Shown: positions 9,056 through 17,100 of the stretch, one piece after another
Position numbering within the stretch: the first letter of the stretch is position 1
How the letters are laid out: every line of letters begins with the position of its first letter
Assembly: GCA_021732415.1 (NCBI GenBank)
Contig: JAKFVC010000057.1
Location: 6,557-40,597 of the forward strand
Length of the DNA stretch: 34,041 nt
DNA from: Planctomycetaceae bacterium
GTDB lineage: Bacteria > Planctomycetota > Planctomycetia > Planctomycetales > Planctomycetaceae
Direction of reading: 5' to 3'
Translations under genes and position numbers: made by a program
The notes under the pieces: generated by a model
Databases searched by the model: none
What the model saw: only the letters and a program-made list of their open reading frames with translations
Told to the model about the DNA's origin: nothing

Positions 9056-9857
9056 CGTTGAAGCGGTACTCGTTTAGCGTCCCGCAAACCCAGGTTCCCA
9101 TGCCTGCGGCTCGCCGCGTAATCTTGGTGATCTGAAGGTCGTCACCGAGGTCGTCGCAATCTGTCGCCATGTTCCTGACTCCCGTCTGGTCTGTTGAATC
9201 GTTTCGGTCATCGAACGAGTCACACAGTTACCTCTGGTGCGGAATGACATCCAGCGCTGTTTCGCAGGATTTCGAATGATAATTGGAAGTCGCCGACTCG
9301 GGCCGCACAACTCGACAAGCAGCAGTCGCTCGAGACGCAGTCCAATCGACACTACGCGGCATTCTAGCGAGCCACTCGAAGTGTAAACCACCTGTCACCA
9401 CCGAGGCAGACTCGATGGGGTTCAGGCAGGTGAAATACCGGATCCTTTTGCTGGACACCAATGGTCTCAGAGGGCGACAGGACGCGCAAGGACATCTGAC
9501 GAGGGGGCTAAAGGTGCGGGAACGCCCCCCTCGGTGGGATCGCGCGCCGCTTGCGAGCAGCCGCACTCAACGTTCACAGCGGTATCCTGGAACGGGGTGA
9601 TTTCCGGACAAGACCCGCTATCGCATGAACATTGTCACTAAATGCGTTATTGTGAACGCTGTAGCTGGCTGAAGGTGGGCGTGTCACTGCGTGTGGCCTG
9701 CCTGCTATGGGATCACCAAACGGCAGATTCTGACCAATGGAGCGAAATGGTGGTCAGGTTTTCGGGGAATTCGGGGCGCGGTGTGCCGGTTTGCCGACCT
9801 CAAGGTTGACAGGTCGGCTGACCTGGGGCGCACCGATTTTCAAGGAAAATTCAGTTC
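9056..9857. other. Intergenic stretch with no supported gene
   Basis: About 800 bp between the end of the repeat and the sigma-factor start. Open frames here are short, overlap on both strands and show no recognisable family. A short minus-strand match to an 'LNPIE' transposase-like word near 9409-9437 is too weak to call. Close to the sigma gene are alternative hairpins, listed separately. Confidence 0.5.
9794..9825 (+). promoter_or_regulatory. Mutually exclusive hairpins in the sigma-factor leader
   Basis: CCGACCT (9794-9800) can pair with AGGTCGG (9811-9817), and CAGGTC (9810-9815) can pair with GACCTG (9820-9825, loop GGCT). The two stems share bases 9811-9815, so only one can form. They lie about 30 nt before the ATG at 9858. 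A -35-like TTGACA (9806-9811) overlaps them, without a convincing -10. An attenuator or operator is possible; there is no proof. Confidence 0.3.
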
Positions 9858-10421
9858 ATGCCAGTGACACCGGTGAGTTTATTGGGGCGTCTGCGCGAAT
9901 CTGGTCAAGGGGCGGCGTGGGACGAATTCGTCGAACTTTACTCGCCATTGTTGTATTTTTGGGCGCGGCGATTCAGTCACCAGGACGCCGATGCCGCGGA
10001 CCTCGTGCAGGAAGTCTTCGCCATCCTGGTCCGCAAACTGCCCGAGTTCGAATATGATCCCGCTAAGGGTTTTCGTAGCTGGTTGCGCATCGTGACGACC
10101 AACAAATGGCGTGAGATCCTGCGGAAACGTGCGCGAGATGTCTCCACCGGCGGCCTGCCGGTTGTCGAATTGAGGGCTCCGCCCGATGAGGATCCCTTCT
10201 GGGAAAATGAACATCGTCAATTGTTGACGCGGCGTCTTCTGGAAATCATGCAGGCGGAGTTTCAACCCTCCACCTGGCAGGCCTGCTGGAAGAGTATCGT
10301 CGAAAGTCGCTCGGCCGCGGATGTGGGAGTCGAGTTGAACCTGACTGAAGGGGCCGTTCGGGCTGCGAAATTCCGTGTCTTGAATCGACTGCGCGAAGAA
10401 ATTGACGGCCTGATCGACTGA
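9858..10421 (+). CDS. ECF-type RNA polymerase sigma factor
   Basis: 187 aa, normal length for a sigma-70 family ECF factor, with only regions sigma2 and sigma4. Sigma2 spans about 22-92 with the core-binding stretch 'DADAADLVQEVF' (43-54) and 'FRSWLRIVTTNKWRE' for -10 recognition. Sigma4 spans about 132-180 with a helix-turn-helix around 151-172 (SAADVGVELNLTEGAVRAAK). The ATG at 9858 is preceded by AAGGA at 9842-9846, a slightly long spacing. It redirects RNA polymerase to specific promoters in the cytoplasm. The next gene encodes a Ser/Thr kinase with an anti-sigma-like zinc motif, the arrangement known for planctomycete ECF factors linked to Ser/Thr kinases, so control by that kinase is likely (inference). 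Target promoters cannot be told from the window. Confidence 0.93.
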   Translation: MPVTPVSLLGRLRESGQGAAWDEFVELYSPLLYFWARRFSHQDADAADLVQEVFAILVRKLPEFEYDPAKGFRSWLRIVTTNKWREILRKRARDVSTGGLPVVELRAPPDEDPFWENEHRQLLTRRLLEIMQAEFQPSTWQACWKSIVESRSAADVGVELNLTEGAVRAAKFRVLNRLREEIDGLID

Positions 10422-10511
10422 ATACAGATGTGCATAACTGCGTTGGCGGTTAGAAGTCACGATTCGATCTGCGTGAGAATTTTGGGGATTCGTGATTGAA
10501 TCGCATAACGC

Positions 10512-10528
10512 TGCGCCCCGAGGGCGCA
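10512..10528 (+). terminator. GC-rich hairpin between sigma factor and kinase
   Basis: Perfect 7-bp stem TGCGCCC (10512-10518) / GGGCGCA (10522-10528) with loop CGA, followed by TATTCTT. The T-tract is weak, so it may be a leaky terminator or attenuator that separates the expression of the two genes. A second small palindrome, GTGTC-GCT-GACAC (10572-10584), follows and could be an operator. Confidence 0.35.
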
Positions 10529-10631
10529 TATTCTTAGTGGCAACTTCACAGCCGCTGATAAAAGACGCCATGTGTCGCTGACACGATCTGCAACATTTAA
10601 ACACAGACGCCGTTTTGCATAAAGGAACTCC

Positions 10632-13600
10632 ATGACTCCTATCAACACTGTCTGCCCTACTGCGGATGTTCTTCAGAAGGTCGCGTCGGGGAATGGTGCA
10701 CCGGGAGAGTGTGAGGAACTTGCCAGTCATATCGAGCAATGCCGGCAGTGCGGCGAATCGCTGGACACGCTGCTCGCCAAGGATCCGACAGTTCAAGCGT
10801 TGCAGGGCGGAAAACGCCTCGAATTGCCCAACAGTCAGCGATTGGACGAACTGAAAGAAAGTCTGCGGCAACTGCGACCGGCAGCGCTGGCTGTCGCCAA
10901 TCAGACGGAGACGTTTGCATCGTCTGCGGCCGAAACGATGACCCAGAATCCCGTTCCGGTGGTTACGGGAATGATGGCCTCAGTGACGTTCCTGGGGCCA
11001 CCTCAACTACCCGACGAACTGGGCCGTCTTGGTCAATACCGTGTGTTGAAACAATTGGGCGCCGGTGGGATGGGCATGGTGTTTCTGGCGGAAGACACGC
11101 TACTCCATCGCAAAGTCGCGTTGAAGACGATGCGTCCGGAATTCGCCGCGAACCCGGATGCTCGCGAACGGTTCCTCCGTGAAGCACGGGCCGCCGCCGC
11201 GGTGGAGCACGAGCACATCATCACCATTCACCAGGTCGGTGAAGATCACGGTGTCCCCTACCTCGCCATGCCGCTGCTCAAAGGGGAATGCCTGGAGGAT
11301 CGCATCGCTCGGCAGAGGTTGCCGATCCCCGAGGTGCTGCGGATTTGTGCCGAGATGGCGGACGGACTGGCTGCGGCACATGAGCATGGCTTGATTCACC
11401 GTGACATCAAGCCCGGCAATGTCTGGCTGGAAGGTGAGCAATCCAAAGTCAAATTGCTCGACTTTGGCCTGGCACGCGCTCAGGCGGATGATTCGAAACT
11501 GACGAAATCGGGCGCCATCGTGGGGACTCCCGCCTATATGGCCCCGGAACAAGCTCGAGGTGAAGAACTAGACAGCCGGGCGGATCTGTTCAGCTTGGGG
11601 GCCGTCCTGTATTCGATGCTGACGGGAAACCGACCCTTCGGGGGCGAGAATACCATGAACGTCCTGATGGCGCTGGCGTTGGATGATCCGACCGAGCCGC
11701 GCAAGTTGAATCGGGAAGTTTCTGCTGAGCTGAACGACTTGACGATGCGACTCCTCGCCAAGAGCCCGTCCAAGCGACCGGGAACTGCTCAGGAAGTCGC
11801 CGCCGCCTTGCGACAATTATTACCCGCTGAATCGCGGCCGACACGCTCCTTCCAGATGCCGGCATTGCCTACGGCGTCGGGAGCTAAAGGTCGATCAGGA
11901 AATCCGGCAAGCCGAACCATCGCGGTAGCCTTGGCTGGCCTGGCGAGTCTGGTCATCGTGGCGGCCGGGATCTACTTCACCGTGAGATCAGCCGATGGCA
12001 AAATCGAAATGGTCTTTCAGGCAGACGACCAGGAGATCGAAATCAGCGTTAAAACAGACGACATGCAGCAGCCGGTGGTCCAGGTCGTCGACAAGAACTC
12101 CAAGAAGGTCATTGAGCTGAAACCTGGCGAAGGTGTGATCGAAGCCCGGGAATTGCCCGACGGATTGCGGTTCAAGACCCAGCATTTTGAAATCAAACGG
12201 GGCGACAAGCCCGTGTTTACCGCCGAGATGTTGCTGGCCAAAGCGAAGCCGACTGCCAGCGAAACGCCTCCAGCAAAAACCAATCCGCCTCCCACCGCCG
12301 TTACGCCGGCTGCAGTTTCCGGGACTGCACCCGTTTATGTGGAAACCCCCGAGTTTACTACCTGGAAGACGGAAGTGGCCGCGCTCCCAGTCGAGCAACA
12401 GGTCGCCGCTGTTTCCAAAAAACTGCAGGAGCTTAATCCTGGATTTAACGGGATATTGTGGGGCCTTGAAGGTCAACAGTTCCCGACGATCAGGAATGGA
12501 GTCGTGGCGGATTTTCAGTTCAATGTTGATCACGTCACGGATATTTCGCCGATCCGCGTGTTCGCCAAGGTTCACCATCTTGAATTGAAGGGCAGTTGGG
12601 ACCGAGGACGATTGGTGGATTTGGCTCCACTGCAAGGGTTGAGGCCTCGGATTCTGAGAGTCATCGGAACCCAAGTCCGTGACCTGACTCCACTGCGGGG
12701 AATGCAACTCAAGGGAATCGAACTTTCCAACACACCAGTCTCGGATCTCTCCCCGTTGAAGGGCATGCCGCTGACTTGGTTAATGTGTGGTGGGACAAAA
12801 GTGGAAGACTTGACGCCCCTGAAAGGATCGCCGTTGGAATTTCTGGAATGCCCCGACTGCCGGATCAAGGACTTTTCACCTCTGGAAAAGTGCCCACTCC
12901 GCGAAATGAAGATCTGGACGACCCGTCCGGAAGGACAGGTGGCAGCCTACGAAACCCTGCGCACCCTGAAGTCGCTCGCCACGGTGAACTATAAACCCGT
13001 GGACACTTTCTTTGCCGAGATTCCGGGAATGGCCGAACTGGAGCGGACGATTAAGAAACTCCGGGAACTGAATCCGGGCTACGATGGCGTGATCCTGGAA
13101 TCGAAGATTGAACGTGAGCACGTGACCGAACTGAGATTCGCATCGAGTGACCTCACGAACCTGGCCCCGTTGCGAGAACTCAAGAAACTCAAGAAACTGG
13201 AATTGCTCGCGGCCTTAGGACCTTCATTCACTCCCAAGCTGACCGACATCAGTCAATTGGAGGGAATGTCGCTCACTTGGCTGAGCCTCCAAGCCCAGCC
13301 CATCGTTGATATCACACCCCTGAAAGGGATGCCGCTGACGTGGCTGAGTTTGGCTCAAACAAACGTCAAGGATCTCTCCCCGCTGACGGGGATGCCGTTG
13401 ATCGTGCTGCATGTCAATTCCACGCCCGTTCTGGACCTGTCGCCGCTAACCGGCATGCCGCTCCAGTATCTTGAGTTCACCTTCCGTCCCGACATCAAGG
13501 CGGAAGTGCTTCCCTCCCTCAAATCACTCGAAATGGTCAATCACAAATCTGCCAAGGCATTCTTCGAGGATCTGCCGATGGAGTTGGAAACTTACCAAGC

Positions 13601-14057
13601 CATCCAGCAGCTCCGGGAACTCAACCAGGTGGATCCTCGCAACCCCTACGATATCAAAGTCGAGAGGACCAAAATCGAACTCACTGTACTTGGGGTGGGT
13701 GCCCCGGCAGACATAGATCCTCTACAGCCACTCAAAACTCTGACGATCTTCAGGTGTCCGAACTCTCCTATTACCGATCTCAAGCCACTGGCGGGGAAGC
13801 CACTGAGGGTTCTCGAAATTCCCAGTTGCCGCGTGTCCGACTTGTCGCCCCTCAAAGGCATGCCGCTGTCGAAGTTGGATATCAGCGACGCCCCGGTCAC
13901 CGATTTGTCTCCGCTGGCGGAACTCCCCTTGATCGAACTGACATTCAAGGGAATCCAACCCGAGCGAGATGGCGCAGTACTGCGTTCGATCAAGACGTTG
14001 GAACGCATCAATGGCCGGTCCGTTGCCGACTTCTGGAAGGATTTCGACAAGAAATAG
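10632..14057 (+). CDS. Membrane Ser/Thr protein kinase with zinc anti-sigma-like N terminus and LRR ectodomain
   Basis: 1141 aa. Residues 33-40 form H-x3-C-x2-C, the zinc-binding signature of ZAS anti-sigma domains, here at the N terminus. The Pkn2/Hanks-type kinase domain spans about 136-398: G-loop GAGGMG (143-148), lysine K165, glutamate E184, HRDIKPGN (256-263), DFG (277-279) and APE (304-306), so it should be active. One transmembrane helix lies at about 429-449. After it come a planctomycete-type linker and three modules of internalin-like leucine-rich repeats (unit 'DLSPLKGMPLTWL', about 23 aa), each closed by an 'LK.LE.VN.K....FF' element. The kinase would be cytoplasmic and the LRRs outside or periplasmic. 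The ATG at 10632 has AAGGA at 10622-10626. It lies 210 bp after the sigma gene, its probable partner (inference). Confidence 0.93.
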   Translation: MTPINTVCPTADVLQKVASGNGAPGECEELASHIEQCRQCGESLDTLLAKDPTVQALQGGKRLELPNSQRLDELKESLRQLRPAALAVANQTETFASSAAETMTQNPVPVVTGMMASVTFLGPPQLPDELGRLGQYRVLKQLGAGGMGMVFLAEDTLLHRKVALKTMRPEFAANPDARERFLREARAAAAVEHEHIITIHQVGEDHGVPYLAMPLLKGECLEDRIARQRLPIPEVLRICAEMADGLAAAHEHGLIHRDIKPGNVWLEGEQSKVKLLDFGLARAQADDSKLTKSGAIVGTPAYMAPEQARGEELDSRADLFSLGAVLYSMLTGNRPFGGENTMNVLMALALDDPTEPRKLNREVSAELNDLTMRLLAKSPSKRPGTAQEVAAALRQLLPAESRPTRSFQMPALPTASGAKGRSGNPASRTIAVALAGLASLVIVAAGIYFTVRSADGKIEMVFQADDQEIEISVKTDDMQQPVVQVVDKNSKKVIELKPGEGVIEARELPDGLRFKTQHFEIKRGDKPVFTAEMLLAKAKPTASETPPAKTNPPPTAVTPAAVSGTAPVYVETPEFTTWKTEVAALPVEQQVAAVSKKLQELNPGFNGILWGLEGQQFPTIRNGVVADFQFNVDHVTDISPIRVFAKVHHLELKGSWDRGRLVDLAPLQGLRPRILRVIGTQVRDLTPLRGMQLKGIELSNTPVSDLSPLKGMPLTWLMCGGTKVEDLTPLKGSPLEFLECPDCRIKDFSPLEKCPLREMKIWTTRPEGQVAAYETLRTLKSLATVNYKPVDTFFAEIPGMAELERTIKKLRELNPGYDGVILESKIEREHVTELRFASSDLTNLAPLRELKKLKKLELLAALGPSFTPKLTDISQLEGMSLTWLSLQAQPIVDITPLKGMPLTWLSLAQTNVKDLSPLTGMPLIVLHVNSTPVLDLSPLTGMPLQYLEFTFRPDIKAEVLPSLKSLEMVNHKSAKAFFEDLPMELETYQAIQQLRELNQVDPRNPYDIKVERTKIELTVLGVGAPADIDPLQPLKTLTIFRCPNSPITDLKPLAGKPLRVLEIPSCRVSDLSPLKGMPLSKLDISDAPVTDLSPLAELPLIELTFKGIQPERDGAVLRSIKTLERINGRSVADFWKDFDKK

Positions 14058-14126
14058 CAGACGTCCCGAACTGGTGATTCTGGCCATTCATGGATTCCCT
14101 GGGTGAGTGACAAGGTACGGCCCATC

Positions 14127-17100
14127 ATGAGCGACGTCAGCCTTTCCGAGTATTGTGAGCGACTCATTCGCAGCCAGCTCCTGTCCGAAGCCGCGGTGCA
14201 GGCTGCGATCGACCAGGCGCGTTCAAAGAGAGGCGAAGAAATATCGGCCTCGGAATTCGCGGAGTTTCTGGTAACTGAAGACCGGCTCTCTCAGTTTCAG
14301 GCCGACTCGCTGATGCAGGGCTTTACGCGCTTCTTTCTGGACGACTTCAAGCTCGTCGATCGGATTGGCTATGGACGAATGGCCGGTGTGTACCGCGCCG
14401 TTCATAAGCGAGGCATGCCAATTGCCGTCAAGATCCTGCCTCCTAATCGTGCCCAGAATCCAGATATCCTCGCCAGATTTCAGCGGGAAGCTCACCTGGC
14501 ACGGATGCTCCACCACCCGCATGTCGTTAAGACTTATCATTTAGGGTGTGTGTCCGGCCTGTATTACATCGCGATGGAACTGTTGGAGGGGCAGACACTC
14601 GAAGAGCGTCTCGTTGAGAAAAACACTCTTCCCCCGGCCGAAGTAATCCGCCTGGCCGAGCAGGTGCTCCAGGCGCTGCAGCACGTCCATAAGAAGCGGT
14701 TGGTCCATCGAGATGTGAAGCCCGCTAATCTGATGCTCGTGCCGCTGCCCGAATCGGCAAACGCGGGAAGTCGACAGTACACGGTGAAGCTGCTGGACGT
14801 GGGGCTGGGGCGTGTCTTGTTCTCGGAAGATGAACAGGATGACGGACCTGGTCCTGACCTGACGAAGGCAGGAGAATTGATCGGCACCGCAGCATATATG
14901 GCGCCGGAGCAACATGCCGATTCTCACGCTGCCGACATTCGTTCCGACTTATATAGCCTGGGGTGCGTCTTATATGAATGCTTGCTGGGGCAACCCCCAT
15001 TTACTGACCGCAATGCGGTGCAGATGGCCGTGAAGCATGCGACGCAGTTGCCGTCTGAACTGGTCCTGGAAGGATACCCTCGCACGGCGGAACTGCAGAG
15101 GTGGTTGTGGAAGTTGATGGCGAAGAAAAAGGGCGATCGCTTCCGTACGCCCCACGATGCGGCTAAAGCCTTACGCGCGCTGATGGATGATCCGCTAGAA
15201 GTTGCTCCGCGGATTGAAGCTCCCAAGATTCCGTTGAAGCGGATGTCGTGGGAAAAAGCCTCTACCAAGCCGCCCGTGCAGTGGCACCCCGCGTGGACGT
15301 ATACTGGCGTGGCAATGGGCGTCCTGTGTCCGCTGCTGCTCTTGATCTATTCGATGTATCATCCTGCCGGTATCGAACAATCAGGGGTCATCCATCCGGC
15401 ATTTCAATCCGATCGGCATATTACAGAGCGCACTACGCCCTCAATTGCTGACCAGCAGCTCCCAGAGCAGACATCGGGGATCGCGGAGCACTTGATACCC
15501 GTGGAGAATCACCCCGCGCAGCCGGGGGCGCCGGGTCTGTCTCCGCGACCTGTCGTCGCCAGCAACATTCCCTCCCGTGAGAATCCTGAGGTTGCACGTC
15601 CTAACCAGTCAGCATCTCCAACGGCACCAACACCCTCGGCTTCTGTCGCATCCACACCAGGTTCAGCGGCCCCCTACGAGAATGATCCGCCGGAGCCGCC
15701 TCGTACAGGCCCACGTGTTCGGTGGGCCGCCGCCAACTCCGAGTTTACGGTCATCTCTTCCCCTGCAGCACCCGGCGTCGCATTCACGCTCGACGAGAAT
15801 GCAGTCAAGATGAAAATTGTCGTCGAAGTGGAATGTGCGCCCACGGAAACCGTGGATTTGCGAATCGGCTTGTCGGCGAAAAAGCAGAAGATTCTGACCC
15901 CAGCGGACGCGGTCACCACCCGCCTGGCCGATGGCCAGCGCAGTGAGTTCCAACTGGCGTCGAACGAGCTGATCGACAAACCGACGGACTGGTCCCAACT
16001 ACGCATGGGGCTGTCTGCCGCATGGAAATCCTCAGACGGGGTAGAACGGCAGCGTGAGCGGTTGCGGCATCTGGACCGCCGCGCAACGCATGCGGAGATG
16101 TCCAGTAATAGTGCTGACTGGGCTCCGTTGGACCTGACCGAGCACAAGCGGTTGATGGCCGACATTCAGCAGAGACTAGTCATTCCGATCAAATTGCCTC
16201 AGGCCGGCAAGACGACGGTGGTCATTGAAGACGGACAGGGCCATCGGGTCCGCAATTTGATCTCGGCCCTGCGGATGCCAGCGGGGGATCAGGCGCTGCA
16301 GTGGGACGGACTGGATGAAAACCGCGCACTCGTTTCTGCCGGAGACTACCAGTGGCGATCGATCAGCCACGACGGCATCCGCCCGGAGTACCTCTTTTCC
16401 TTCGCAAACGGGGGCAGCCCCACTCATCAATCGTGGGGACCGAACCACACGATGTTCATCGCTGCAGCGGCTAATAAGGAGTTCACATTTTTCGGTGCTC
16501 CCAGTACCGAGGGAGGGCATTGCCTGGTCGCGATCGATAATCGGGGCCTGCAGGTCAGGGATTTCCACCCCATGGACGGAGGCAACCACTTTTCAGTCGC
16601 GCTGGCGGCCGACGATCAACACCTTTACGCTCTGCACCTGCTGCCTAAAGATTGGGGAGCCCATCACAATTATGGCAAGGCCACTGCCCCGAACCGCAAG
16701 GCCAAAGAAATCATCACGCTGGTCCGTTTTGACACGACCACCGGCAATCACGTCCCCTGGGGACAGGATTCCTTCACGGTCATAGGTGAATTCGACTACG
16801 GGGCAGATTCTGCTGCCCCCAAGCGTCAGCCAGGCAATGAACTGGGCGGTGTCGCGTACTGGAATGGCAAACTGTATGTCAGCTTGAGGTTAACCGGGGC
16901 GGTGAGGGTTCTGGATGCCACCACGGGTAAGCTGATCAGCGACATATCAGTTCCCCAGCCCGGTCCCCTGTGTGCCGGCAACGACGCGGTCTTCGTCTTA
17001 TTGGACAAGCGGATCATGCGGATCGATCCTGCCAGTAACGCGATCTCCGAGCTCGCGACGATCCCCTTTTCGACTGCCAATGGCATGACATGCGATGCCG

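Noticed and set aside
9409-9437. Minus-strand word Y-x3-LNPIES, reminiscent of DDE transposases (IS630 or IS256 type)
   Set aside because: Only about nine residues match, with nothing convincing on either side and no terminal inverted repeats; could be chance.
14103-14126. GTG at 14103 as start of the second kinase
   Set aside because: No ribosome site in front of it; the ATG at 14127 has AAGG at a usable distance and begins the region that looks like the protein's real N terminus. Not excluded.
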